Positions 35,688 to 44,732 of a stretch of 64,000 bases of DNA are shown in pieces. Positions within the stretch are counted from its first letter, which is position 1, and each line of letters starts with the position of its first letter. Source of the stretch: Fimbriimonadaceae bacterium (GTDB lineage Bacteria; Armatimonadota; Fimbriimonadia; Fimbriimonadales; Fimbriimonadaceae). The position numbers were made by a program, and so were the translations under genes. The stretch is taken from assembly GCA_022843485.1 (NCBI GenBank), contig JALHNM010000003.1, forward strand, positions 186,001-250,000. Direction: 5' to 3'. The notes under the pieces were generated by a model. The model made no database searches, had not been told where the DNA came from, and saw only the letters and a program-made list of their open reading frames with translations.

Positions 35688-36578
35688 ATGACGGGCGAAC
35701 TCTGGGTGAGGGACCGTACGTGGACCTGGCACGACCGCTTGCGCGACGAGGCGCCCCCGGTCTGGCTCAGCCTCGACCCGGCCGACGCCGACCATGGCCC
35801 ACCCGCCCGTGTCACGCTCGTCAGCGGGGGCGTCGTCCGCGCCTGGCGGTTCATCGGCTCGACCGACCCCGGGGCCGACCCGATCGGTCTGGTCTGCGCT
35901 GCCTGGAGCCTCCTCAACGACGCCCCGCCCGGTACCCCGATCCTCGCCCCGCCCGTGCGTGAGAGCCCGGTGCACCGCCACCTCGCCCTCTCGCTGGCCC
36001 AGGCCCTGCGGCCCGAGCGGATCGTCGTCCCCCGCGCCTCCGGCCTGGAGAGGTGGCCATGGCCGGTCGGCGCCGAGGAGGCCGATGCGACGCCCGACCT
36101 CCCTCCGCTCGTGCGCGACGCCCAGCGCCGAGCCCGCTGGCTCGAGTTGCGCGAGCGCGCGACCTCCCAGATCGTGCCGCTCGATACGGTCGGGGTTTTG
36201 GGGGCCAGGTTCGGGTCCGGCCACCGGTTCCGCACGACCGACTGGGAGGGGCACGCCGAGGCCGGGGCGGGGACGCTCCTCCTGATCGGCGACGGCGAAC
36301 CGGACGAAGCCGCAGGAACCCTGATGGCCCAATCCCAAGCCTCCCGGATGGTCGTCAACTCACCCCGCACGTACGACGGTCTCGTCTGCGCGTTCGCCCA
36401 CCAGGACGGGGAGGATTTCGCGATGGGGATCGTCGATCGCCTCGACCTCGAACGCCGCGAGTTCACGGTCCTGTCCGACGCCGTGCCCCCGGCCCCGGTC
36501 CGGCTCCTGCGCCTGGGCCGCCTTCGGGTGGACGGTTCGGGCCGGGAGGTGGGGGAGGCCAAACCGTGGACGGTATAA
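35688..36578 (+). CDS. Uncharacterised protein resembling the Clp1/Grc3 polynucleotide-kinase family but lacking the P-loop
   Basis: A 296-residue cytosolic protein with no signal peptide. The series LSLDPADADHGPPARVTL (28-45), RFIGSTDP (54-61), LRPERIVVPRAS and the C-terminal GLVCAFAHQDGEDFAMGIVDRLD with VRLLRLGRLR lines up by eye with bacterial and archaeal Clp1-like 5'-OH polynucleotide kinases. In those, a Walker A motif should lie 20-30 residues before the first block; here the N-terminus has none, and the preceding gene ends only 46 bp away. If the resemblance is right, this is a non-catalytic relative. Otherwise it is simply a conserved hypothetical protein. Confidence 0.6.
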   Translation: MTGELWVRDRTWTWHDRLRDEAPPVWLSLDPADADHGPPARVTLVSGGVVRAWRFIGSTDPGADPIGLVCAAWSLLNDAPPGTPILAPPVRESPVHRHLALSLAQALRPERIVVPRASGLERWPWPVGAEEADATPDLPPLVRDAQRRARWLELRERATSQIVPLDTVGVLGARFGSGHRFRTTDWEGHAEAGAGTLLLIGDGEPDEAAGTLMAQSQASRMVVNSPRTYDGLVCAFAHQDGEDFAMGIVDRLDLERREFTVLSDAVPPAPVRLLRLGRLRVDGSGREVGEAKPWTV

Positions 36579-36579
36579 C
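36574..36579 (+). promoter_or_regulatory. -10-like hexamer TATAAC before the histidine phosphatase gene
   Basis: TATAAC overlaps the stop of the preceding gene and ends eight bases before ATG 36588. It may give an internal leaderless start. Confidence 0.4.
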
Positions 36580-36587
36580 CTACGGCG

Positions 36588-37214
36588 ATGCGCCTCTACC
36601 TCGTCCGCCACGCCCAGACCGCGTGGAACCGCGAGGGCCGGGCGCAGGGCCACACCGATGTGCTCCTCGACGACACCGGCCGGTGGCAGGCCGAGCAACT
36701 CGGGGCGCGCCTCGCGACCGAGCCGATCGAGCGCGTCGTGGCCAGTGACCTCACTCGGTGCCGCGAGACGCTCGCCCCTCTCCTCGCCCTCCGCCCGATC
36801 GCGACCGAGTACCGCGCCGACCTCCGTGAACGCACGTTCGGCGAGATGGAAGGAGAGGACTACAGAAAGCTCCACGACTTCCTGGTCGCGGAGTCGGCCC
36901 GGACTGGCGAACCCGCGGAGGCGGTCCGCCCGCCCGGCGGCGAGTCCGTGCTCGACGTCCGGCTCCGGCTCGAACCGTTCATGGCGAGACTCGTCGAAGC
37001 CCGGGAGCCGACCCTCGTCGTCTCACACGGCGGCACGCTAGCCCAGATCCTCTCGACGTTGATCAAGGGCGGCTGGGAGACGGCCCGGAGCTTCCGGTTC
37101 GCGAACGCCTCGGTCACCGAACTGAGCCGGAGGCCGAACGGGGCGTTCGTCATCGAGAGGTTCAACGAGACCGCCCACCTGGAGTCCGCACTTGAGGCTG
37201 CTGGAGTCACTTAA
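36588..37214 (+). CDS. Histidine phosphatase family protein (phosphoglycerate mutase-like)
   Basis: A 208-residue phosphatase of the RHG superfamily. The phospho-acceptor His8 is in LVRHAQT, a second Arg block is in ASDLTRCRETL, the acidic ERTFGEMEGE segment is near residue 85, and the second His is in VVSHGG. Members of this size include CobC-type alpha-ribazole phosphatases, acid phosphatases and mutases; no cobalamin genes are nearby, so the substrate stays open. Its 3' end overlaps the Lnt gene by 23 bp. Confidence 0.88.
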   Translation: MRLYLVRHAQTAWNREGRAQGHTDVLLDDTGRWQAEQLGARLATEPIERVVASDLTRCRETLAPLLALRPIATEYRADLRERTFGEMEGEDYRKLHDFLVAESARTGEPAEAVRPPGGESVLDVRLRLEPFMARLVEAREPTLVVSHGGTLAQILSTLIKGGWETARSFRFANASVTELSRRPNGAFVIERFNETAHLESALEAAGVT

Positions 37215-38682
37215 GCGCTCCTGGCCGATCGCGGCGAGCGTGCTGCTGCTCGGGCTCGCGTTCCCTCCGCTCAACCTCGCGCTGCTCGTGTTCGTCGCGG
37301 CGGCGCCGTGGCTGGCCTCGCTCCGCGATACCGACGACCGCGGGGCGTTGCGCTCCGGGTTCACCTTCGGCCTCCTCTACTTCCTGGTCCAGATGTTCTG
37401 GCTCGTGCCGTTCGTCGGTCGGTGGACGGGGTCGCTGGCCCTCGCCGCCGTCCCTTGGGTGCTCACGGGGCTCATCGCGGGCCTGGTCTACATGCCCTTG
37501 GGCTGGCTCGTCCACCGGTGCTGGGCGCGAGGGCGATGGTGGGCGGTCCCCTTCGTTTGGGCGGGGCACGAAGCGTTCCGGGCCCACCTGCCCGGCCTCG
37601 CGTTCCCGTGGGCGAACATCGCCGACCCGCTGGTCGCCTTCCCCGCCTACGTCCAGCACGCGTCGTTCGGGACGGTGTTCTTCGTCTCGGCCTGGGTCGT
37701 GCTCGCGAACGTGGTGATCGCGACCTTCGTCTGGCCCGCCCGGGTCGGCGACCAGGTGTTGGTGCTCAAGGGGCCGATCGTGCTCCGGACGGCGTTCCTG
37801 TTCTGCGGGATCATGCTCGTGTCCGTCGTGCGCTACTCGCAAACCCCGGCCACAGAGACGAGGGTGTTCACGCTCGGCCAACTCGGGGTCGACATGGCGT
37901 TCTCGGACCGGGCCACGCGCCCGCGGTCGATCTTCGACGCCGGCAACCTCATCCAAAGCCGAGCCGCGCTCCAAGGGACAGACCTTCTCGTCTACCCGGA
38001 AGGGTTCGCCGAAGGCGGGGCGACCCTCCCGCCGGTCAACCCGCTCGGGCCGGAGCCCCGGGTACCCGTCCTCTTCCCGGGGTTTCGCAAAGTCGGCGAG
38101 AAGACGTTCGCCGCCGCCTTTTCGTACGACGGTCGCTGGCAGTCGACGGACAAGACCCGGCTCGTGGTGTTCGGCGAGTACGTCCCAGGGCGCGGGGTGA
38201 TCCCCGGGCTCGACGCCTTCGACCTGCCGAACTCCGACCTGAGTCCAGGGTCAACCGTCCAGGTCCTCACCGTGAACGGGATGCGCGTCGCCCCGTTGGT
38301 CTGCTTCGAGGGGGTGTTCACAGAACTGGTCGAGGTGCAGCAGCGGCTTGGGGCCCAGGTGCTCGCGCAGATGAGCATCGACGATTGGTACGAGGGGACG
38401 CCCGCCTGGCAGCAGCTCTGGCACGCCTCGGTCTGGAGGTCCATCGAGTCCGGCCTCCCGATGGTTCGGGTGGGGAGTCGAGGCATGAGCCTGGCCACCG
38501 ACGCACGCGGGAACGTCCGGGCCTTTGCGCCGCCTGGGCAGATGGCCGCGATCCGGGTCGAGGTAGGGCTGCCGACACAAGGGGACGGGTTCGCCTACCG
38601 CACCGGGTTCCTGTGGCTGTGCTGGGCGGTCATGGTGGCGGTGGGGCTCGAGGCCCTGCTCCGGCGCGGCCCCAAGAGCTGA
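37192..38682 (+). CDS. lnt: Apolipoprotein N-acyltransferase
   Basis: Inner-membrane enzyme that adds the third acyl chain to lipoproteins. The 496 residues have about six N-terminal membrane helices, a nitrilase-like periplasmic domain and a final membrane helix. The catalytic triad is visible as E270 (VYPEGF), K321 (TDKTRLVVFGE) and C371 (PLVCFEG). Start is TTG 37192; the first membrane segment begins 12 residues later and no ATG or GTG lies before it. Presence of Lnt supports a diderm cell with triacylated lipoproteins, such as the small lipoprotein at 9.2 kb. Confidence 0.9.
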   Translation: MRLLESLKRSWPIAASVLLLGLAFPPLNLALLVFVAAAPWLASLRDTDDRGALRSGFTFGLLYFLVQMFWLVPFVGRWTGSLALAAVPWVLTGLIAGLVYMPLGWLVHRCWARGRWWAVPFVWAGHEAFRAHLPGLAFPWANIADPLVAFPAYVQHASFGTVFFVSAWVVLANVVIATFVWPARVGDQVLVLKGPIVLRTAFLFCGIMLVSVVRYSQTPATETRVFTLGQLGVDMAFSDRATRPRSIFDAGNLIQSRAALQGTDLLVYPEGFAEGGATLPPVNPLGPEPRVPVLFPGFRKVGEKTFAAAFSYDGRWQSTDKTRLVVFGEYVPGRGVIPGLDAFDLPNSDLSPGSTVQVLTVNGMRVAPLVCFEGVFTELVEVQQRLGAQVLAQMSIDDWYEGTPAWQQLWHASVWRSIESGLPMVRVGSRGMSLATDARGNVRAFAPPGQMAAIRVEVGLPTQGDGFAYRTGFLWLCWAVMVAVGLEALLRRGPKS

Positions 38683-38683
38683 G

Positions 38684-38771
38684 TGGCGGAGGGGGTGGGA
38701 TTCGAACCCACGTTAGGTTGCCCTAAAACGGTTTTCAAGACCGTCGCGATCGACCGCTCTGCCACCCCTCC
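38684..38771 (-). tRNA. tRNA-Ser (anticodon TGA)
   Basis: An 88-nt class II tRNA. The acceptor stem GGAGGGG pairs with CCCCTCC, the discriminator is G and the 3' CCA is encoded. The T arm is GTGGG-TTCGAAT-CCCAC. The anticodon loop CTTGAAA gives TGA, and a long variable arm lies between. It begins one base after the lnt stop, on the opposite strand. Confidence 0.95.
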
Positions 38772-38865
38772 GGACGTGCCCGGATTGTACCGGTCGCCCG
38801 CGACGGGGCCGACCGAGTACCATCTCGCGCGGAGCCCGAAGCGGCCCCGAAAGAGGACACACACC

Positions 38866-39270
38866 ATGGCAGACATCAAGGAGATCGAAGGGATCGGACC
38901 CGCCTATGGCGAGAAGCTCGAGGCCGCTGGCGTAGGGACCGTAGAGAAGCTGCTCGAGGCAGGCGCGACGAAGAAGGGGCGCGAGGGGCTGGCCGAGACC
39001 ACCGGCATCGCCGAGGCCCACATCCTGGCGTGGGTGAACAAGGCCGACCTCATGCGCATCAAGGGCATCGGGCCCCAGTTCTCCGACCTCCTCGAGGCGG
39101 CCGGGGTCGACTCGGTGCCCGAGCTCGCCCAGCGCAATGCCGCGAACCTCCACGCAAAGCTCGCGGAAGTCAACGAAACGAAGAACCTCGTCAACCGGCT
39201 CCCCAGCGAGGGCGACGTCGAAGAGATGATCGCCCAGGCCAAGACGCTGGACCGCGTCGTCACGCACTGA
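38866..39270 (+). CDS. DUF4332-type protein with helix-hairpin-helix motifs
   Basis: A 134-residue protein built of two helix-hairpin-helix units: IEGIGPAYGEKLEAAGV near residues 7-23 and IKGIGPQFSDLLEAAGV near 63-79. This is the DUF4332 arrangement, related to the HhH domains that touch DNA non-specifically. The function of the family is not established. The ATG at 38866 has a purine-rich Shine-Dalgarno (AAAGAGGA). It stands alone between the tRNA gene and mutS. Confidence 0.85.
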   Translation: MADIKEIEGIGPAYGEKLEAAGVGTVEKLLEAGATKKGREGLAETTGIAEAHILAWVNKADLMRIKGIGPQFSDLLEAAGVDSVPELAQRNAANLHAKLAEVNETKNLVNRLPSEGDVEEMIAQAKTLDRVVTH

Positions 39271-39332
39271 CCGGCACCCGGGCTCGGGGCGGCGAGACCA
39301 GCCCCCCCGAGCGGCCATACTGAACGGCGACG

Positions 39333-41921
39333 ATGACCGGGCGGACGCCGATGATGAGGCAGTACTTCGAGGCGAAGGCTGCCCACCCCGACGCCCTCCT
39401 TGCGATGCGCGTCGGGGACTTCTACGAGTTCTACGGCGAAGACGCGGAGACCGCCGCCCGGGCACTCGAGATCACCCTCACCGGCCGCGAGGACGGGCCG
39501 GGGAACAGGATCCCGATGGCCGGGGTCCCGTTCCACGCGATCGAGCGCTACCTGGCCCGGCTCGTGACCGCCGGTCACAAGGTCGCCCTCTGCGACCAAC
39601 TCGAGGACCCGCGGCTCGCCAAGGGGCTCGTCAAGCGGGGGGTGACCCGGGTGCTCACGCCGGGCACGGTCCTCGAGGACGCCATGCTCCCGAGCGGGGC
39701 GAACAACTTCCTCGCCGCGATCTGCGTCCAGGACGGACGGGCCGGGCTTGCCACGCTCGACCCCTCGACCGGCGAGTTCCTGGTCACCGAGTTCGAGGGC
39801 GATCTCTTGAGCGAGCGGCTGCTCCAGGAGCTCGCCCGAGTGCGCCCGGCCGAGCTCCTCGCGAGCGAGGGTGAGCGTCCGGTCGCCGAACTGGCCCGGG
39901 ACGGGCTCGGGTTGACCTTCACCCCCGACCAGCGCCCCGGGCCGGACCGCGCTGCGCGGACGCTCCTCGAGCACTTCCGGGTCTCGAACCTGGCCGGGTT
40001 CGGGGTGGATGGGAAGCCGACGGCGGTCGTGGCCGCCTCTATGGTCCTCGACTACGCCACCGCGATGGGGCTAACGCTTAGCCACGTCGAAGGGCTCTCC
40101 ACATACTCGGTCGACGGGTTCATGCGGCTGGACCCGGCGACCCGGCGCTCGCTCGAATTGACGATGAACCTGACCGACGGGAGCCGCCGCCACACGCTGC
40201 TCGCCGTGCTCGACCACACCGTGACCCCGATGGGCGCCCGGCTCTTGCGGCGATGGGTTGAGCAACCCCTGTTGGACAGGGCCGAGATCGAGGGGCGGCT
40301 CGACTCGGTCGGAAGGCTGATCGAGCACGGCATCACCCGCGGGGACCTGCGCGAGGCCCTGGGCAAGGTCGCCGACATCGAGCGGCTCGTCTCGCGGGCC
40401 GCGACCGGGCTCGCCACCCCGCGGGACCTCGCCGCCCTGCGCCTCTCCCTCGCCTCGCTCCCCGACCTCGACGCCTCATTGCGCAAAGTGGCCCTGGGCG
40501 GGCTCTACGACGTCCGCGAGCGCATCGGCGACTTCGGCGACCTCACCCATCTCCTCCGCCGGGCCCTCGTCGCGGACCCGCCGATGACGGCCCGCGAGGG
40601 CGGCGTCATCCAGCCCGGCTACGACCTCGAGCTGGACAAGCTCCGCGAGCTCAGCCGGAACGGCAAGGACTACATCGCGGCGCTGGAGGCCACCGAACGT
40701 CAGGCCACCGGCATCGACAAGCTCAAGGTCGGCTACAACTCGGTGTTCGGCTACTACCTCGAGGTCTCAAAGGCCCACACGAACCGGGTGCCGCCGCACT
40801 ACGTTCGCAAGCAGACCACCGCCAACGCCGAACGCTACATCACGGCCGAGCTCAAGGACCACGAGAGCGCGGTGCTCGGCGCCGAGGAGAAGGCGCTGGC
40901 CCTTGAGGCCGACCTGTTCCACCGGCTCCGCCAGACTGTCGCGTCGCACGCCTCACCGCTGCTCCGCACGGCTCGGGCGCTGGCCGAACTCGACGCCCTT
41001 GCTTCGCTCGCAGAGGCCGCCGTGAACCGCGACTACGTGCGGCCTGAGATCGTCGAAGAGGACGTGCTCGAGATCGCGGGCGGTCGGCACGCGGTGGTCG
41101 AAGCGATGGGGCGCTTCGTGCCGAACGACCTCGAACTCGGCGACGGCCGCAGGGTGATCGTCCTCACCGGGCCCAACATGAGCGGGAAGTCGACGTACCT
41201 GCGCCAGACCGCCCTGATCACCCTTCTCGCCCAGATGGGCTCGTTCGTCCCCGCGCGGTCCTGTAGGCTGGGGCTCTGCGACCGGATCTTCACCCGGGTC
41301 GGGGCGAAGGACGAGCTCGCGCTTGGGCAGTCGACCTTCATGGTCGAGATGGTCGAGAGCGCGAACATCCTCAACAATGCCACTCCGCGATCCCTGGTCG
41401 TCCTCGACGAGGTGGGCCGGGGAACCTCGACGTTCGACGGTCTCGCGATCGCGTGGGCCATGGTCGAGCACCTGGCCGCGATCGGGGCGAAGACGCTGTT
41501 CGCCACCCACTACCACCAGCTCAACGCCCTCGCCGGGCAGCTCCCCGTGGTGGCGAACTGCCGGGTGGACGTCCAGGAGACCGGCGACGAGGTGCTCTGG
41601 ACGCACCGGGTCGTGGCCGGGGGCACAGACCGGTCGTACGGCATCCAGGTCGCCCGGATGGCCGGTGTCCCGCCGACGGTGCTCGCCCGAGCGCGGGAGG
41701 TTCTCGGCCGCCTCGAACAGAGTGAGGTCCCGATCGAGGCCCTCCGCGCCGGCACCCAGCGGGTCCAGCTCACACTCTTCGAGGCGGAACGTCCTGAGGT
41801 CGTGAAGGAACTGGCAGACCTCGACGTAAGCCGCCTGACCCCGATCGAGGCGCTCCTCAAGCTGGACGACTGGAAGAAGCGCTTCGGCTCGGGCGGGGGA
41901 CACGGGACCGACGGGGCCTAA
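39333..41921 (+). CDS. mutS: DNA mismatch repair protein MutS
   Basis: An 862-residue ATPase that recognises mismatched bases. Domain I has the mismatch-wedging motif GDFYEFYGEDA (near residue 29-39). The connector, lever and clamp domains follow, and the ATPase domain carries Walker A TGPNMSGKST near residue 612, Walker B LVVLDEVGRGTSTFDG and the FATHYHQL block. Length is standard for MutS1. No mutL is visible nearby. The downstream gpsA starts 58 bp later behind its own -10-like hexamer. Confidence 0.97.
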   Translation: MTGRTPMMRQYFEAKAAHPDALLAMRVGDFYEFYGEDAETAARALEITLTGREDGPGNRIPMAGVPFHAIERYLARLVTAGHKVALCDQLEDPRLAKGLVKRGVTRVLTPGTVLEDAMLPSGANNFLAAICVQDGRAGLATLDPSTGEFLVTEFEGDLLSERLLQELARVRPAELLASEGERPVAELARDGLGLTFTPDQRPGPDRAARTLLEHFRVSNLAGFGVDGKPTAVVAASMVLDYATAMGLTLSHVEGLSTYSVDGFMRLDPATRRSLELTMNLTDGSRRHTLLAVLDHTVTPMGARLLRRWVEQPLLDRAEIEGRLDSVGRLIEHGITRGDLREALGKVADIERLVSRAATGLATPRDLAALRLSLASLPDLDASLRKVALGGLYDVRERIGDFGDLTHLLRRALVADPPMTAREGGVIQPGYDLELDKLRELSRNGKDYIAALEATERQATGIDKLKVGYNSVFGYYLEVSKAHTNRVPPHYVRKQTTANAERYITAELKDHESAVLGAEEKALALEADLFHRLRQTVASHASPLLRTARALAELDALASLAEAAVNRDYVRPEIVEEDVLEIAGGRHAVVEAMGRFVPNDLELGDGRRVIVLTGPNMSGKSTYLRQTALITLLAQMGSFVPARSCRLGLCDRIFTRVGAKDELALGQSTFMVEMVESANILNNATPRSLVVLDEVGRGTSTFDGLAIAWAMVEHLAAIGAKTLFATHYHQLNALAGQLPVVANCRVDVQETGDEVLWTHRVVAGGTDRSYGIQVARMAGVPPTVLARAREVLGRLEQSEVPIEALRAGTQRVQLTLFEAERPEVVKELADLDVSRLTPIEALLKLDDWKKRFGSGGGHGTDGA

Positions 41922-41966
41922 CCCCAGCTAGCCGCCTTGCCCTGGCCGGACGAACCCGTTTCCGCC

Positions 41967-41972
41967 TACAAT
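41967..41972 (+). promoter_or_regulatory. -10-like hexamer TACAAT before gpsA
   Basis: TACAAT ends seven bases before ATG 41980, and no Shine-Dalgarno fits between. It probably gives a leaderless gpsA-folK-gspF transcript. Confidence 0.55.
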
Positions 41973-41979
41973 CGCCTGG

Positions 41980-42981
41980 ATGACGGTCACGGTGATCGGT
42001 GCGGGGAGTTGGGGGACGGCCCTCGCGCTCTTGCTTCTGCGTAATGGGCACCGCGTGCGGTTGCTCGGGCGGGAGCCGGAGACCCTCGCCGACCTCGCCA
42101 CCCTCCGCGAGAACCGGCGGTACCTGCCCGGTTTCGTGCTTCCCGGCGAACTCACTGCCGGCCCGATCGACGGGGCGGACCGGGGGGCCGAGATGACCGT
42201 CATCGCCGTCCCTTCCGCTGCCGTCGCCGAGGTGGCCCCGGCTGCCTGTGAAAGCGAGGTCGTCGTCGTCGCGAGCAAGGGCCTGGCGGGGGGTCGGCTT
42301 TTGTCCGAGACCGTGCGGGACGCCTGTCCCGGCACGCGGGTGGTGGTTCTGAGCGGCCCGAACTTAGCCCTTGAGATCGCCCGCGGCGTTCCAACCCTCG
42401 CCGTCGTGGCCGAGTCAGGCGCGAACGGCCACGATTCGGAGGCCGCCGTCCTCGCCCGCGACGCCTTCATGACGTCGAGCTACCGGGTCTACCTGGGGTC
42501 CGATGCGCTTGGGATCGAACTCGCGGGCTCGCTCAAGAACGTCTACGCGATCGCCGCCGGGATGTCCGACGGCCTCGGGTTCGGCGACAACACGAAGGGG
42601 GCGCTCCTCGCCCGGGGGCTGAACGAGATGGCCCGGCTCGGCCTCGCGATGGGGGCCAGGCTCGAGACGTTCATGGGTATCGCGGGGGTCGGTGACCTTT
42701 TCGCAACGGCCAACTCCCGGCTCAGCCGGAACTACCGGGTCGGCTGGGCGCTCGGGCAGGGGCAAGGGCTCGAGGACGCCCTCGAGCAGATCGGCCAGGT
42801 CGCTGAGGGAGTGGCGACCACCGAGCAAGCCCTCGCCCTCGCCGCGGCCCACCGAGTCGACGTGCCGATCATGGAGGTGGTGCGGGGCGTCATCGCCGGG
42901 CACACCGACGCCCGTAAGGCCGTGACGAGCCTCATGGAGCGGACCCCCAAGCGCGAGGCCGTCCTCGAGGCCGTCCCGTGA
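41980..42981 (+). CDS. gpsA: Glycerol-3-phosphate dehydrogenase [NAD(P)+]
   Basis: Cytosolic enzyme making sn-glycerol 3-phosphate from dihydroxyacetone phosphate for phospholipid synthesis. The 333 residues carry the Rossmann motif VIGAGSWGTALA (5-16), the SGPNLALEIARG block and the catalytic Lys in GSLKNVYAIAAG, followed by NTKGALLARGL and GIAGVGDLFAT. All family landmarks are intact. Its stop overlaps the folK GTG start (GTGA). Confidence 0.96.
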   Translation: MTVTVIGAGSWGTALALLLLRNGHRVRLLGREPETLADLATLRENRRYLPGFVLPGELTAGPIDGADRGAEMTVIAVPSAAVAEVAPAACESEVVVVASKGLAGGRLLSETVRDACPGTRVVVLSGPNLALEIARGVPTLAVVAESGANGHDSEAAVLARDAFMTSSYRVYLGSDALGIELAGSLKNVYAIAAGMSDGLGFGDNTKGALLARGLNEMARLGLAMGARLETFMGIAGVGDLFATANSRLSRNYRVGWALGQGQGLEDALEQIGQVAEGVATTEQALALAAAHRVDVPIMEVVRGVIAGHTDARKAVTSLMERTPKREAVLEAVP

Positions 42982-43496
42982 ACGCCCCCGTCGCGATCGC
43001 CTACGGCTCGAACCTCGGCGACCGCGCGGGGACGATCGGCCGGGCCCTGGCCGCGCTCGCGGGCCTCGTCCGGAACGTTCGGGCGAGCGGGCTCTACGAG
43101 ACCGCCCCCCTCTACGTCGAGGAGCAGGGCCTGTTCCTGAACGGCTGCCTCGTCGGCCAGACGCACCTTGGGCCGCTCGCCCTCCTCCGAGAACTCAAGA
43201 GGGTCGAGGCGGCGATAGGTCGGCACGCCCGGGAGCGGAACGGGCCGCGGGAGATCGACCTCGACCTGATCGCCTACGGGTCGCTCCGGCTGGTGTCGAG
43301 CGGGGAGCGGGAGCTTGTCCTGCCCCACCCCCGCGTTGCCGAGCGGCGGTTCGTGCTCGAACCTCTCGCCGAGATCGCGCCGTCCCTTGTCTTGCCGGGC
43401 TTGGGGAGCGTCGCCGACGCGTTGCGCGCTCCGCAAGTCCAGACGCAGCAGGTGAGGAGGATCGGAGATGCCCCGGTTCCGTTGGGAAGCGGTTGA
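42978..43496 (+). CDS. folK: 2-amino-4-hydroxy-6-hydroxymethyldihydropteridine pyrophosphokinase
   Basis: Folate pathway enzyme that transfers pyrophosphate from ATP to the hydroxymethylpterin. The 172 residues include YGSNLGDR near residue 9 and the signature RNGPREIDLDLI, plus LPHPRVAERRFVLEPL. GTG 42978 overlaps the gpsA stop. The 3' end overlaps the first GspF-like gene by 29 bp, so the three genes are probably cotranscribed although their functions are unrelated. Confidence 0.94.
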   Translation: MNAPVAIAYGSNLGDRAGTIGRALAALAGLVRNVRASGLYETAPLYVEEQGLFLNGCLVGQTHLGPLALLRELKRVEAAIGRHARERNGPREIDLDLIAYGSLRLVSSGERELVLPHPRVAERRFVLEPLAEIAPSLVLPGLGSVADALRAPQVQTQQVRRIGDAPVPLGSG

Positions 43497-44730
43497 CGCC
43501 GCGGGTGCGGCCCGCGCTGGGGAACTCGACGCGCCCACCGCGAACGAGGCGGTGGCCCATCTGGCCAGCCAGGGCCTGAGCGTGCGCCGACTAGGCCCGG
43601 CCACGTCGGCCCGGCCGACTCCTGCCCCCCAAGCCGCCCCCGCCGTGCGGCCGGCCCCCCGTATCCCCCGTGCGCCGGGCCCCGCAGTGAGGACCCGCCG
43701 GTCGAAGCCCCGCGACCTTCGGTTCCTCTTTTCGCAGCTCGGCCAGATGCTCGGGGCCGGGATCGCTCCGACCGACTCCCTCACCCACCTGACCGCCCGC
43801 GACCTCCCCGGGTACTTCCAGGCCGCCCTCCGCGAGGGCTCGCGCCTCACGGCCTCGGGGTCCTCGCTGGCCGACGCGCTCGCCTGCTACCCAGACCTCT
43901 TCCCGCCCAGCGCCGTCGGTGCGGTGAGGGCGGGTGAGGCGGGGGGGTACCTGCCGGATGCCTGCCGGGCCCTCGAGGAGCAGTTCGCGACGGAGCACAA
44001 GATGCGCCGGGCCGTGTTCCTCTTCCGGCTGGTCTTCGTCCCGGGCTTGTTCGCGATGCCCGCGGTCCTGTTCTTGATCGCCGGGATGGACCGGTCGTTC
44101 GCCGAGATGAGCGGGCTGGGAGGGTTCTTCGCGGGGGTCGTCGGGGCGATGGCGGGGTCCCTCGGGGTCACCTGGCTCGCGGGGATCGGGGCGTACTTCC
44201 TCCTCGCATGGTGGGCCCGGGGCACCGGCCGGAGGCGGTTACGGCACCGTCTCGCCCTCGCGTTACCGGTGTTCGGGAAGCGAGCCCGCGCCGAAGGGGC
44301 GACGACGTTCGCTTGGCACCTGGGCCGGCTCCAGCGGTCGGGCATCCCGCCCTACCGGGCGTGGGGCCTCGCGGCGGCCGCCGTGCCGAACCTTGCCTTG
44401 GCCGAGGCAGTCGCGGCTGCGGGCCAGGGGGCGCGAGAGTCAGCGCGAGTCTCTGAGTTGCTCGCGGCGAGCGGGCTCCTACCGCCCGAACTCGTCGGAG
44501 TCGTCCAGACGGGCGAGCTGACGGGCCAGGTGGCCGACTCGCTCGAACAGGCCTCCCAGATCTCAAGCTCGGACTTCACGCGCACCGAGGCGGCCAGCCG
44601 CGTCTCGCTCTACAGCCTCTACTTCGGGCTTTTCGTCGTCCTTGGTATCGTGGGCGGCGTCACGTTCTATACCGGTTACTTCAACGCCCTGTACAAGCAC
44701 ACGGTCGGTGAAGTCGAGGGAGGGCCCTAA
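43468..44730 (+). CDS. GspF/PilC-family inner-membrane platform protein, copy 1
   Basis: A 420-residue protein of the type II secretion/type IV pilus platform family. After a short N-terminal segment (MPRFRWEAVDAAGAARAGEL) comes a Pro/Ala-rich linker (about 48-75), then two T2SSF helical domains: one with FLFSQLGQMLGAGIAPTDSL and VRAGEAGGYLPDA, the second with FAWHLGRLQRSGIPPYRAW and VQTGELTGQVADSLE. Three membrane segments separate and follow them. It starts inside folK and is followed after 2 bp by a paralogue. No assembly ATPase gene is in the window. Confidence 0.9.
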   Translation: MPRFRWEAVDAAGAARAGELDAPTANEAVAHLASQGLSVRRLGPATSARPTPAPQAAPAVRPAPRIPRAPGPAVRTRRSKPRDLRFLFSQLGQMLGAGIAPTDSLTHLTARDLPGYFQAALREGSRLTASGSSLADALACYPDLFPPSAVGAVRAGEAGGYLPDACRALEEQFATEHKMRRAVFLFRLVFVPGLFAMPAVLFLIAGMDRSFAEMSGLGGFFAGVVGAMAGSLGVTWLAGIGAYFLLAWWARGTGRRRLRHRLALALPVFGKRARAEGATTFAWHLGRLQRSGIPPYRAWGLAAAAVPNLALAEAVAAAGQGARESARVSELLAASGLLPPELVGVVQTGELTGQVADSLEQASQISSSDFTRTEAASRVSLYSLYFGLFVVLGIVGGVTFYTGYFNALYKHTVGEVEGGP

Positions 44731-44732
44731 GC

